A stretch of DNA of 17,470 nucleotides, taken from Bacillota bacterium. Lineage in GTDB: Bacteria > Bacillota_G > Limnochordia > DTU010. The stretch spans positions 1-17,470 of the forward strand of contig JAAZLQ010000186.1 of the NCBI GenBank assembly GCA_012799255.1, written 5' to 3'. The position numbers and the translations under genes are program-made. The notes under the pieces were generated by a model. It was not told where the DNA came from, made no database searches, and was given only the letters and a program-made list of their open reading frames with translations. Shown piece after piece: positions 1 to 7,897 of this stretch (its first letter is position 1; every line of letters begins with the position of its first letter).

Positions 1-74
1 CCCTCCTCTAAGGCTCCTCGCGTCTTTTGAAGAATGTCTTCCAATGTCTTGGTGGACAAGAGCTTGTGGACCAT
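1..74 (-). CDS. Start of a gene running off the left edge, possibly a DegS-like sensor histidine kinase (partial)
   Basis: Reading leftward, an open frame starts at ATG 74-72 and stays open to the window edge, giving 24 residues that begin MVHKLLSTKTLEDILQ. An AAGGAG ribosome-binding site lies 8 bases before this ATG; another ATG at 80-78 sits only 2 bases from it and is less likely. The peptide resembles the helical start of DegS-type sensor kinases, which often open with a short LExIL...T...LE stretch, but 24 residues cannot settle this. A promoter fits just upstream (96-125), and the gene diverges from the methionine uptake operon. That it is coding is fairly likely; the family name is a guess. 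Confidence 0.45.
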   Translation of the reverse strand, partial: MVHKLLSTKTLEDILQKTRGALEE

Positions 75-95
75 AGGCATGTCTCCTTGCACTTG

Positions 96-125
96 TTTAT
101 AGTAAAACTATACCATTTTTTCCAA
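96..125 (-). promoter_or_regulatory. Candidate promoter for the left-edge gene
   Basis: On the minus strand TTGGAA (125-120) is followed after 18 bases by TATAAA (101-96), a fair sigma-A-type match lying about 20 bases before the start codon region. It would give a very short untranslated leader. Moderate support only. Confidence 0.35.
98..112. repeat. Inverted repeat TATAGT-AAA-ACTATA, possible operator
   Basis: A perfect 6-base inverted repeat with a 3-base centre overlaps the -10 region of the candidate leftward promoter. Its size and place would suit a repressor site, but AT-rich palindromes arise by chance easily. Confidence 0.3.
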
Positions 126-160
126 TCCTTAGCCAGAAATGGTTTCTTTGGATTATCTAG

Positions 161-189
161 TTGACAAGGATCAGCCGACGGTCTATACT
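161..189 (+). promoter_or_regulatory. Sigma-A-type promoter of the metNIQ operon
   Basis: TTGACA at 161-166, a 17-base spacer and TATACT at 184-189 match the housekeeping consensus almost perfectly. Transcription should start near 196, about 25 bases before the SAM riboswitch, as expected for an S-box leader. Confidence 0.85.
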
Positions 190-219
190 AAGTTTAATTT
201 TATATCGAATAATAAACTA

Positions 220-327
220 CTCTTATCCAGAGTGGCGGAGGGACTGGCCCAATGAAGCCCGGCAACCAGTGTGGTCAACACACCAGGTGCCAATTCCAGC
301 TGAACCTAAAGTTCAGAGAGATGAGAG
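220..327 (+). promoter_or_regulatory. SAM-I (S-box) riboswitch controlling metNIQ
   Basis: The stretch carries the S-box hallmarks in order: a closing stem P1 of CTCTTATC (220-227) with GATGAGAG (320-327), the GGCGGAGGGACTGGCCC block, the ATGAAGCCCGGCAACC block, the GGTGCCAATTCC block and the final GAGAGATGAGAG. SAM-I riboswitches bind S-adenosylmethionine and turn methionine genes off. The 3' strand of P1 and following bases (325-333) can instead pair with 352-360, the left arm of the terminator, so an antiterminator is visible. High SAM should free the terminator and stop transcription before metN. The frame open through this region is not a gene. Confidence 0.96.
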
Positions 328-349
328 GAGAGGCATTTTTCGTTAATTC

Positions 350-379
350 AACCTCTTCTTTCGAGAAGGGGTTTTTTTG
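350..379 (+). terminator. Riboswitch expression-platform terminator before metN
   Basis: A perfect 10-base-pair stem (350-359 with 364-373) closed by a TTCG tetraloop is followed by a run of T to 378. It ends only a few bases before the metN ribosome-binding site. Its left arm competes with the riboswitch P1 region. Confidence 0.93.
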
Positions 380-394
380 TTTAGGAGGGATGAA

Positions 395-1396
395 GTGATC
401 GAGTTCAAAAACGTTACGAAGGTATTTCCAGGTAAGAACACCGTTCACGCCCTGAGGGGAATTAATTTAAAGATTCCCAGAGGAGAGATCTATGGAATTA
501 TTGGTCAAAGTGGAGCTGGCAAGTCTACGTTAATTCGTTGTATTAACATGTTGGAACATCCCGATTCGGGGGAGGTTTGGGTTGATGGGACCCTCATGAG
601 CAACCTCAGTTCTCAGGAACTACGGAAAGCGCGCAAAAAGATCGGCATGATTTTCCAACAGTTTAATCTCCTCAACTCGCGCACTGTGTTTAGTAATATT
701 GCGTTCCCTTTGGAAATTACCGGCACACCCAAGGATGTGATTAAACACAAAGTGGAAGAGCTAGCAGAGTTGGTAGGACTAACCGACAAGTTGCAGGCCT
801 ATCCCGGGCAATTAAGTGGTGGACAAAAGCAAAGGGTGGGAATTGCGAGGGCTTTAGCCACTGAACCCAGCTTATTACTCTGTGACGAGGCGACCTCTGC
901 CCTGGATCCAGAAACAACAACGGCAGTACTACAGTTATTGCAGACCATTAATGAACGACTCAATTTAACGATTGTATTGATTACCCATGAAATGGCGGTG
1001 ATTCAAGAAATCTGTGACAGTGTAGCAGTTCTAGAAGATGGGGTTTTGCAGGAAACAGGTCCAGTTGTTGAAGTGTTTACTCGCCCCAAAACCCAGGCTA
1101 CTCAAAGAATGCTACAAGGGTTCTTGACTTCCAAGTTCCCGGCGGAGCCCCAGGACTCGACCAACATTATGGTCAGACTGGCTTTTACCAGCGAGAGGGC
1201 CCATCAGCCGATTATCTCGCGGATGATCCGTACCCACGAGATAGATGTCAATATTCTCTTTGGTCGGATCGACCAAATGAAAAATAGTCCCTTTGGTATG
1301 CTCCTGGTTGAACTGGAAGGTGACTCAGATAAAATCGCGCGAGCGATGCGGTTTTTGCGGGAGAACCAAGTGGAAGTGGAGGTAGTACAGCCATGA
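395..1396 (+). CDS. metN: Methionine ABC transporter ATP-binding protein MetN
   Basis: Drives ATP-dependent methionine import at the inner face of the membrane, paired with MetI. In the 333-residue product, Walker A GQSGAGKST is at 37-45, the Q-loop FQQF near 87-90, signature LSGGQKQRVGIARA at 140-153, Walker B LLLCDE at 160-165 and the switch His at 198. The last 80 residues fit the NIL regulatory domain that binds methionine and inhibits transport. The start is GTG 395, six bases after AGGAGG (383-388); an in-frame TTG at 377 lies in the terminator T-run and is not credible. It is the first gene behind the SAM riboswitch, and its stop overlaps the metI start (ATGA). Confidence 0.96.
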   Translation: MIEFKNVTKVFPGKNTVHALRGINLKIPRGEIYGIIGQSGAGKSTLIRCINMLEHPDSGEVWVDGTLMSNLSSQELRKARKKIGMIFQQFNLLNSRTVFSNIAFPLEITGTPKDVIKHKVEELAELVGLTDKLQAYPGQLSGGQKQRVGIARALATEPSLLLCDEATSALDPETTTAVLQLLQTINERLNLTIVLITHEMAVIQEICDSVAVLEDGVLQETGPVVEVFTRPKTQATQRMLQGFLTSKFPAEPQDSTNIMVRLAFTSERAHQPIISRMIRTHEIDVNILFGRIDQMKNSPFGMLLVELEGDSDKIARAMRFLRENQVEVEVVQP

Positions 1397-2052
1397 TCAA
1401 CTCCGCCATGATTAACATGCTCTGGACTGCCACTGTGGAGACACTGCAAATGGTGGGTTTCGCCACAATCCTGGCCACAATACTGGGTTTACCTCTGGGA
1501 ATTTTGCTGACCACAACAGCACCCAAACATATCTTAGAGCAACCTGTGCTCAACCGCATCTTAGGAGCCATAGTCAATCTAGGACGTTCTATACCCTTTA
1601 TCATTCTTATGGTGGCCATTATCCCTTTCACCCGCAGAGTCGTAGGAACGTCAATCGGAACCACCGCGGCGATTGTGCCTTTGACGGTAGCTGCCATTCC
1701 CTTTGTGGCAAGACTGGTGGAAGGAGCCCTCAGAGAAGTGGATATTGGGGTGATTGAGGCGGCTGAAAGTATGGGGGCCTCGTCCCCGCAGATCATCCGT
1801 AAAGTGATGATTCCCGAAGCGTTGCCTGGCCTAGTTTTAGCTATTACTCTTACTGCCGTTAACTTGGTTGGTTATTCTGCTATGGCAGGAGCAGTCGGAG
1901 GTGGAGGCCTTGGAGATCTGGCCATTCGTTATGGTTATCAACGCTTTAGGGGAGATATCATGTTACAAACTGTAGTCATTTTAGTCGTTTTAGTGCAAGG
2001 TATTCAAATGATTGGCGACAAAATTGCCCACAAACTTGATCATAGAAACTAG
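1393..2052 (+). CDS. metI: Methionine ABC transporter permease MetI
   Basis: Membrane channel subunit of the D/L-methionine importer. The 219 residues are the usual MetI length and form about five hydrophobic segments (for example residues 20-40, 60-80, 85-105 and 150-170). The cytoplasmic coupling loop that docks on MetN is visible in the middle as EAAESMGASSPQIIRKVMIPEA, including the EAA...G signature shared by permeases. The ATG overlaps the metN stop by four bases, and GGAGG lies ten bases upstream, so it is translationally coupled to metN. Nothing odd is seen. Confidence 0.95.
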   Translation: MINSAMINMLWTATVETLQMVGFATILATILGLPLGILLTTTAPKHILEQPVLNRILGAIVNLGRSIPFIILMVAIIPFTRRVVGTSIGTTAAIVPLTVAAIPFVARLVEGALREVDIGVIEAAESMGASSPQIIRKVMIPEALPGLVLAITLTAVNLVGYSAMAGAVGGGGLGDLAIRYGYQRFRGDIMLQTVVILVVLVQGIQMIGDKIAHKLDHRN

Positions 2053-2062
2053 GAGGAAGAAA

Positions 2063-2848
2063 ATGAAGAGAATACTTACCGTTTTCTGTTTGATTTCGCT
2101 GATAATTACTGGGGGACAAATTGTATCCGCACAGACACTGAAGGTGGGTGCTACTCCAGTTCCCCACGCTGAAATCCTTAAAGTCTTAGTGGATGTATTA
2201 CAGCAAGAAGGAATAAAGCTGGAAATTGTGGAGTTCACTGACTACGTACGGCCAAACCTTGCTCTACAAGACGGAGACCTAGATGCCAATTTCTATCAGC
2301 ACGTGCCCTATTTAGAATCCTTTAACGAGGATGCAGGTACCGCCCTTGTCCCCCTAGTAGGGGTGCATGTGGAGCCCCTTGGTGTCTTCTCGGAAAAGTA
2401 TACTACTCTTGAAGAACTGCCCGAACGGGTTACCCTTGCCATTCCTAACGACGCCACCAATGGTGGTAGAGCGCTGTTATTGCTGCAAGAAGCCGGTCTG
2501 CTTACCCTAGACCCAAAAGCGGGAATTACGCCAACCATCTTCGACATTATCGAGAACAAGAAGAAGATCAAGTTCGTAGAACTAGAAGCTGCCCAATTAA
2601 GTCGGAGCCTTGTGGATGTAGATGCGGCAGTGATCAACGGGAACTACGCTCTCCAAGCAAATCTCAACCCCGTTCGAGATGCCATCTTCTTAGAAGGGGC
2701 AGAGTCGCCTTACGTTAACGTAATAGCAGTCCGGTCTGATGATGTGGAAAACCCTCTTCTGCAGAAGTTTGCTCAGCTATTACTCAGTGACGAAGTACGC
2801 AGCTTTATTCTAGACCAATATGATGGTGCGGTTTTGCCCGTTTTCTAA
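2063..2848 (+). CDS. metQ: Methionine-binding protein MetQ (NlpA family), apparently not lipidated
   Basis: Substrate-binding component that hands methionine to MetNI. The start is ATG 2063, six bases after AGGAGG (2051-2056), giving 261 residues. A signal peptide of about 23 residues (MKRILTVFCLISLIITGG...) ends in VSAQ, which suits signal peptidase I. NlpA-family landmarks follow: KVGATPVPHAEIL, LEIVEFTDYVRPN, DANFYQHVPYL and the C-terminal hinge region ending in DGAVLPVF. Most MetQ proteins are lipoproteins with a Cys right after the signal. Here the only early Cys (residue 9) is inside the hydrophobic core, so the protein looks freely soluble outside the membrane. It closes the riboswitch-controlled operon. 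Confidence 0.95.
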   Translation: MKRILTVFCLISLIITGGQIVSAQTLKVGATPVPHAEILKVLVDVLQQEGIKLEIVEFTDYVRPNLALQDGDLDANFYQHVPYLESFNEDAGTALVPLVGVHVEPLGVFSEKYTTLEELPERVTLAIPNDATNGGRALLLLQEAGLLTLDPKAGITPTIFDIIENKKKIKFVELEAAQLSRSLVDVDAAVINGNYALQANLNPVRDAIFLEGAESPYVNVIAVRSDDVENPLLQKFAQLLLSDEVRSFILDQYDGAVLPVF

Positions 2849-2862
2849 CCTGCAAATAGGCA

Positions 2863-2885
2863 AGGGGTCCCAAAGAGGGACCCCT
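2863..2885. terminator. Hairpin between convergent genes, likely shared terminator
   Basis: AGGGGTCCC (2863-2871) pairs perfectly with GGGACCCCT (2877-2885) around the loop AAAGA. It lies between the metQ stop and the stop of the leftward GH13 gene. The T-tract is weak on both sides, so its strength is uncertain. Confidence 0.7.
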
Positions 2886-2895
2886 ATTGCATTAA

Positions 2896-4626
2896 TCACC
2901 CAAGTATTCTGATTCCGTAAGGTTCAATAGTCACTTCACCTAAAGTACATTTGTCCTTGGTTAGCAAGTCTTGAACCTGTTTTGGTAAGGCTAACGGCCA
3001 GCTCACTTCCTTGAGATCAACACTCTGAGCCCGAGGCGAATTGTTGATCAAGACCAGCACCTGTTCGCCCTCGCCGAAGCGAACAAATCCAAAAACATTG
3101 GTGGCGCTATCCGCCCACACTGTCCTGGTATCACCTGTCCTTAACACAGAGTGTTCCTTGCGTAATGTGGTTAACCTTTGATACCAAGCCAGAAGCTCCA
3201 AATTCTGATCTCTAGCATCCCAAAGCATACCACGCCTACAGTCAGGGTCATTTAACCCGGTCATGCCCACCTCATCCCCATAATAGATCATAGGTGCTCC
3301 CTCATAGGTCAACTGGAAAGCCACCGCCAAGGCGAACTTCCGCTCATCTCCTCCACAACTAGTTAAGAAACGTTCAGTGTCATGACTTCCTAGCAGATTA
3401 AACATGGCTAAATTAACTGCTTGCGTATGGTTTACCTTAACTTTGGCTAAACGATTGGCAAAGGATCTAGCTCTAATCGTACCTTTGGCAAAAAAGTCGA
3501 GGCAGGCATACTGGAGTGAGTAGTTCATCACTGCATCAAACTGATCACCGCGCAGCCAATCACTAGCTTCGTGCCAAACCTCGCCAATAATCAGGGCTTC
3601 AGGGTTTTCTGCTTTGATGGCGGTACGAAACTCCCTCCAAAACTGATGGTCTATTTCATTGGCCACATCCAAACGCCAGCCGTCTATCCCAAACTCCCGT
3701 ACCCAATACCTTCCCACTTCTAGGAAATACTCTTTCACGTCTGGATGGTAGGTCATTACCTTTGGCATGGTGGCGATCTGGTTAGCAAAGGTTTCGTAGT
3801 TGGGTGGATCCATTTGAACCGGGAAACTGGCAATATTAAACCAATGGGCGTATGGTGATTTTTCACCCTTCGCCAATACATCCTGGAAGGCAAAAAATCC
3901 AAAACCACAATGGTTGAATACCGCATCAAAGACTACTTTCATCCCGTGTTGATGGCAGAGGGAAATAAGTTCGCGTACCGTCTGCTCGTCACCAAAGTGG
4001 GGATCAATGGTGTAATAATCTTCCGTATCATACTTATGGTTGCTAGGTGCCTTAAAGAGTGGGGTGAAATAGAGAACATCTACCCCCAAGTCCACCAAGT
4101 GCTGAAAATTATCGATTACCCCCTGAAGGTCCCCTCCCTTTTGGCTAGTGACGGTAGGGGGCAAATCCCATGCTTCCATATGCGGTGGATCATTTGTCGG
4201 ATCTCCGTTAGCAAAGCGTTCAGGGAAAATCTGATAAACTACGGCGCCTTGAGCCCAGTTAGGCGGTTCCCAGAGGTCTTTGAGGGCAATATAGGGATAG
4301 TGAAACTGGGTGTTAGGTTGAATGTCATCAAAAAAACCCTTTTCTGTATAAAACACCGAGTGTTTTCCATCGTCCAAGAGAAAGACGTAGCCGAAGCGTT
4401 TCGTGTCCAAACGCAAATCCGCTTGGTAGTAAGCAAATAACTCGTCTTCGGCTGCCACTTCCATGGCTGCTAAAAGCGGTTCAGAGCCACCATAGCGATC
4501 CTGATAAAGCACTGTAACGCCCTTCAAATCTCCCTTAGCGGCCCGCAAAGTAACCCGCAACGTATCTTCCGCCAGTGGATAGGCATAGCTTCCATGGGCT
4601 ACATGGTATACTGCTTCCCTTAGCAT
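2896..4626 (-). CDS. GH13 alpha-amylase family enzyme (neopullulanase / cyclomaltodextrinase / maltogenic amylase type)
   Basis: Hydrolyses alpha-1,4 links of maltodextrins, cyclodextrins or pullulan fragments, probably in the cytoplasm since there is no signal peptide. The 576 residues fit subfamily GH13_20: an N-terminal CBM34-like beta domain (about 1-115), then the (beta/alpha)8 barrel. Catalytic regions are all present: DAVFNH at 234-239, GWRLDVANE at 316-324 with nucleophile D320, GEVWHE with acid/base E349, and LLGSHDTER with D416. A C-terminal beta domain ends the protein. GAGGAG lies nine bases before the ATG. It starts 42 bases after the upstream beta-rich protein gene with no visible terminator or promoter, so it may be the last gene of that operon. 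The exact substrate cannot be told from sequence. Confidence 0.92.
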   Translation of the reverse strand: MLREAVYHVAHGSYAYPLAEDTLRVTLRAAKGDLKGVTVLYQDRYGGSEPLLAAMEVAAEDELFAYYQADLRLDTKRFGYVFLLDDGKHSVFYTEKGFFDDIQPNTQFHYPYIALKDLWEPPNWAQGAVVYQIFPERFANGDPTNDPPHMEAWDLPPTVTSQKGGDLQGVIDNFQHLVDLGVDVLYFTPLFKAPSNHKYDTEDYYTIDPHFGDEQTVRELISLCHQHGMKVVFDAVFNHCGFGFFAFQDVLAKGEKSPYAHWFNIASFPVQMDPPNYETFANQIATMPKVMTYHPDVKEYFLEVGRYWVREFGIDGWRLDVANEIDHQFWREFRTAIKAENPEALIIGEVWHEASDWLRGDQFDAVMNYSLQYACLDFFAKGTIRARSFANRLAKVKVNHTQAVNLAMFNLLGSHDTERFLTSCGGDERKFALAVAFQLTYEGAPMIYYGDEVGMTGLNDPDCRRGMLWDARDQNLELLAWYQRLTTLRKEHSVLRTGDTRTVWADSATNVFGFVRFGEGEQVLVLINNSPRAQSVDLKEVSWPLALPKQVQDLLTKDKCTLGEVTIEPYGIRILG

Positions 4627-4668
4627 TAAGTCCCACTCCTCTTCTTTGCAAACGTTAGCACAACTCCT

Positions 4669-6732
4669 TTATTCGCATTCAGTTACAGTTTTCCTGCCAA
4701 CAAAAGGAACTGCCACACCTACTTTAGTCTGCCAGCCTAGATCACTATGCCAACCTACAGTAGCAATTACCTGGGGTAAAGGTGTGAGGATCACCCCAGC
4801 TCCATAGTTTAAGTCTAGGTACCTGCTAACACCTAGACTCCCTTCAACGTAAAGTGTGCACCAAGAAGTGAGCCTGTAACCTAACTGTTGATTGAGCTCT
4901 AAGAGTAGCGTCTGATTCTTTGCTTCACACGCCAACTTGCTTAATGATAGCCAACGTTCCTGGCTCTGGGCGTGTTTAAAGCGCAGGCCTAGACTGGACT
5001 CATTAACAGAATGTCCGAGGTATGCTTCCCACGGCCCATGGGTGAGATGTAGGCGGAAACCCTGTTTACCCTTTGATCGAAGGTTGATGGTTCGACCTTC
5101 TCCATACTGATAACTGAAACTCAGGCGTTGGGGTGTAAACTCCAAGCGGAAAACCTGATCCCAACTCAACCAGACTGAACGAGAACTGAGACGAGTTCCA
5201 AGCACCCAATCCCGATCAGCATATTTTAGTACCACATCCGTAGGAGTGAAACTGACAAACCAGTTTTCTCCTCTGTAGCTGACTGCCATGCCAGGGACTT
5301 TTCCGTCTTCCTTGGGTACATCAATGTTACAGAGCCAAGGACCACTACGCCAAGTTCCCTGATGCGACTCTATAGTTTCTTGCCAATGCCAGGCTTCGTC
5401 CTGCCTAACGGATTCGAAGTGTTTAGAGAGGAAAATCCCACTCGGTGCAGCTTCTACTTGCACAGTACCTAACTTTCCCCGTAGCAGTTGGCGCTCCGCT
5501 GTAGCGTCTAGAAACCAGTTCTGGGATGCAGTGACTAACCGCCAAGAAAAACCCTGGTCCCAGAGGAAAACCGGCATAAAGAAATCGGGTGAGGCATTCT
5601 GCGGTTGACTGGCTTCAATCTCTCTGACAATACTCTCCGCCACGGGGAACCCGATCCACAGTGGTTTTTCGGGATGGTCTACTGGAATAACCAGATTCAA
5701 CCCATCATTTGGTAAGGAAATGACGGGCTTTCCCCTCACGCTACGCAAATTCCCACTTGGCATGATCAGTGAAGCGGAGCCCCTCTCAACGTCAATTTGC
5801 AAGTAGTGTAACGAATCGAAATCAAACCAGCTTCGATCAATATGAATGGGAAGTTGCGCCTCTCTTCCCTGCCAAAGGGCGGTGACCACACTCTCCCCTC
5901 GCTTTGGAGGAAGAAGGGCAATTAGTGTTCCCGTTAACTCATGCACGCCCGGCGACAAGTGAGGAACTTGTAGGACCAAGCCATGCCCTGAGTCAGAAAT
6001 AACTGTTAGCTTGTTGCCATTGAGCGACCACTTAGTTCCAAGTTCTACATGCTTCCCGGCGTGCAAAACTAAGTTACCCGCCTTCTGTGGTCCTTGAAGC
6101 TTTACCCTTACTACTGCTTCATCTCCAGCCTCCAACGAAAGACCAGGCGGATCCCACCAAAAACTTCCGTCTAGCAGGCCGGATTGTAACAGTTGTAGCG
6201 GAGCAACTTGCCCCTGAAACAACACTTGCTCTTCCCCCGAGAAAAGCAGGTCACCTGCTTCAAGCAAGAACCATTCACCGGAAGTAAGGGGCAGGTGTTC
6301 AATCCCATCTCTCTGCACATAAACCTCAGAGTTATTTAAGGGCAATATCCAATAATCCGATGTAAACGGGAGCCCCAAGATACCTTGGGCTCCCTCTAAC
6401 TTGATCTCTAACTCGACTTTGTCCTTGCCCATTTCAAGAAGTGAAAGATCAAAATGGGTTTCTAGTTGATGGGGACCTTGATACCAACCTTCTCCTGAGC
6501 AAAGGACACCCGCAGAGGTTAGGACTCCATCTACGTCTACAAAATGAACGCCAGGAGGCCCCTTGGCAAACAAGAACCATTTTCCTTCTGCAGCAACCCA
6601 AAGGTCGAGGTTTTGCTGGGTATTTCCCTGAAAGGCTCCTTGCGCCACTACACAACTTACATACGGAACTTGTGCCCCAACTGTTGCTACTCCAATCAGC
6701 AAAAGGCAGAGGCTCAAAACCAGGTGTTTCAT
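4669..6732 (-). CDS. Large exported beta-rich protein of unknown family, possible outer-membrane barrel
   Basis: I do not recognise a named family. The 687-residue product starts with a clear signal peptide (MKHLVLSLCLLLIGVATVGA, then Q). Residues 21 to about 390 look like a string of beta-sandwich segments. From about 395 to 680 the sequence alternates polar and hydrophobic residues with many Trp, Tyr and Gly (for example SFSYQYGEG and YVEGSLGVSRYLDLNYGAGV), as in membrane beta-barrels. It does not end in the aromatic residue typical of classical barrels but in VTECE, so this reading is tentative. Its ATG overlaps the stop of the chaperone-like gene (ATGA), which implies a shared job. By position it is where an usher or anchor would sit in a chaperone-based surface system, but it lacks the length and motifs of a classical FimD usher. 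Confidence 0.82.
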   Translation of the reverse strand: MKHLVLSLCLLLIGVATVGAQVPYVSCVVAQGAFQGNTQQNLDLWVAAEGKWFLFAKGPPGVHFVDVDGVLTSAGVLCSGEGWYQGPHQLETHFDLSLLEMGKDKVELEIKLEGAQGILGLPFTSDYWILPLNNSEVYVQRDGIEHLPLTSGEWFLLEAGDLLFSGEEQVLFQGQVAPLQLLQSGLLDGSFWWDPPGLSLEAGDEAVVRVKLQGPQKAGNLVLHAGKHVELGTKWSLNGNKLTVISDSGHGLVLQVPHLSPGVHELTGTLIALLPPKRGESVVTALWQGREAQLPIHIDRSWFDFDSLHYLQIDVERGSASLIMPSGNLRSVRGKPVISLPNDGLNLVIPVDHPEKPLWIGFPVAESIVREIEASQPQNASPDFFMPVFLWDQGFSWRLVTASQNWFLDATAERQLLRGKLGTVQVEAAPSGIFLSKHFESVRQDEAWHWQETIESHQGTWRSGPWLCNIDVPKEDGKVPGMAVSYRGENWFVSFTPTDVVLKYADRDWVLGTRLSSRSVWLSWDQVFRLEFTPQRLSFSYQYGEGRTINLRSKGKQGFRLHLTHGPWEAYLGHSVNESSLGLRFKHAQSQERWLSLSKLACEAKNQTLLLELNQQLGYRLTSWCTLYVEGSLGVSRYLDLNYGAGVILTPLPQVIATVGWHSDLGWQTKVGVAVPFVGRKTVTECE

Positions 6733-7409
6733 GGCCTAGATCCCTTCTGGGTAGGCAGGACCTCTACATCTTGGACCCAACTAGGAAGATCAATACTCAA
6801 ACCCCGGCTGCGTCCCGCTAGAACTGTTCCACTTTGCACCGCTAGCCTTTCAGCACGTTCACCCGCTGCATCAGAACAGAGTAGTTCCCCGGTCCAAAAA
6901 CCGTGGCTAAGTCCTTTATTGTACACTGTCAGATTCAAGGTTCGTTCGTTTCTTTCCCAAGCAGATATATCAAAATCAGCCTGGGCACCTGAAGTGGAAA
7001 GCAGGAACAGGACAGCTAAACGAGTTGGAATCCCCATCTGCTTAGGCTTGATAAAAAGGACAGCATAGAGATGGTCAAATTCATCTCTTGCAACTTCAAC
7101 CTGAATCGTCGTTTGCTGGTTAGGCTCCAAGACTAGGTTGTCGGAGGCAAGACGGAGGTTTTCCCGAACAGTAAGTACACTGCAGTCATCTTCCAGGAAG
7201 ACCACACCACCTTGCTTATCTTGATCAAAGAGTGCCAAGGACAGACCGAGCTCAACTTGCTCTGTCCCCTGCTGTTGGCAAGTGATCTGGAAGACCTGCC
7301 CCGCCTGAACATTCACTGCCTCGACGATCACAGGTGAAACGGAGACTCTAGCATAACCTGGTAAGCTGCAAAGCAGAAATACCAATAATCCGCAAGTTAG
7401 TTTTCTCAT
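6729..7409 (-). CDS. Periplasmic pilus-chaperone-like (PapD-type) protein
   Basis: Exported 226-residue protein with signal peptide (MRKLTCGLLVFLLCSLPGYA). The rest reads as two Ig-like domains. Domain 1 (about 22-140) has the pattern of fimbrial chaperones: a VSPVIVEA strand at the N-terminus, a strand pairing region ending in FDQD, then LVLEPNQQTTIQVEV and LYAVLFIKPK, which match the positions of the PapD F-G strands. Domain 2 (about 141-226) is shorter. Such chaperones hold secreted subunits by donating a strand. The gene overlaps both neighbours by ATGA, placing it between a small beta-sandwich protein (candidate client) and a large beta-rich protein (candidate outer partner). The match is at pattern level only; a different Ig-like exported protein is possible. 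Confidence 0.72.
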   Translation of the reverse strand: MRKLTCGLLVFLLCSLPGYARVSVSPVIVEAVNVQAGQVFQITCQQQGTEQVELGLSLALFDQDKQGGVVFLEDDCSVLTVRENLRLASDNLVLEPNQQTTIQVEVARDEFDHLYAVLFIKPKQMGIPTRLAVLFLLSTSGAQADFDISAWERNERTLNLTVYNKGLSHGFWTGELLCSDAAGERAERLAVQSGTVLAGRSRGLSIDLPSWVQDVEVLPTQKGSRP

Positions 7410-7864
7410 AGGGATGGCACCACGGTGAACTCCACCTCGAAGGAATAGTTGCCCGGCGTATCATCATAGCTACCGGTAAAGCGAAATGGAATCTGCACAT
7501 CTGTTCCTCCTGGTCCAGTTACGTCTTGATCCACGAGCAGAGGTCTCATTTGTGTGGATAACTCATGCCATGTACCACCAAAGTCTTGTACGTCAATAGT
7601 GCCGCGTAACCAACCTGACATATGGTCGATACTTTTCACTAGCATCTTCCACTTCACGTTCGACCACACTGTCAATTCCAACTCTTTTTCCACTGTCTGA
7701 CCGGGTGCCACTCCCCCGAAGGATAGTTGATCCGGACTGGATATTGTTAGGCCTGGAAGAACTTCAATCTGAAAGGTAATCACACCTGATGCTTGAGCAA
7801 CTGTACCACAAAAGCCAAACGCGCAAAGGACTAAGGCCACAAAGGCTAGCTTACGACGTAACAT
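7406..7864 (-). CDS. Small exported beta-sandwich protein, candidate surface or pilin-like subunit
   Basis: The 152-residue product has a signal peptide (MLRRKLAFVALVLCAFGFCG, cleaved near VAQA-SG). The mature part looks like one Ig-like beta-sandwich with the sequence LSFGGVAPGQTVEKELELTV and a closing strand pattern PGNYSFEVEFTV. That layout is common in WxL-, spore-coat-U- and pilin-like surface proteins. The start is ATG 7864, preceded at six bases by AAGGAGG; an open frame extending to 7918 runs into the promoter and is rejected. It is first in a three-gene set joined by ATGA overlaps, behind a near-perfect promoter, so it is probably made in quantity. Family assignment is uncertain. Confidence 0.82.
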   Translation of the reverse strand: MLRRKLAFVALVLCAFGFCGTVAQASGVITFQIEVLPGLTISSPDQLSFGGVAPGQTVEKELELTVWSNVKWKMLVKSIDHMSGWLRGTIDVQDFGGTWHELSTQMRPLLVDQDVTGPGGTDVQIPFRFTGSYDDTPGNYSFEVEFTVVPSL

Positions 7865-7897
7865 AAGTTTCCTCCTTAAGCGATAGACCCTAGCTAG

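Noticed and set aside
161..346. A 61-residue open frame upstream of metN
   Set aside because: It runs through the promoter and the SAM-I riboswitch, begins with a non-ATG codon inside the promoter's -35, and has no ribosome site.
1248..1796. A 182-residue open frame opposite metN/metI
   Set aside because: It lies fully antisense to two well-recognised genes and shows no domain, ribosome site or promoter.
3910..4440. A 176-residue open frame opposite the GH13 gene
   Set aside because: It is the antisense shadow of a conserved catalytic domain and has no ribosome site.
6441..7068. Plus-strand open frames opposite the beta-rich and chaperone-like genes
   Set aside because: They are antisense, overlap each other in two frames and resemble no protein.
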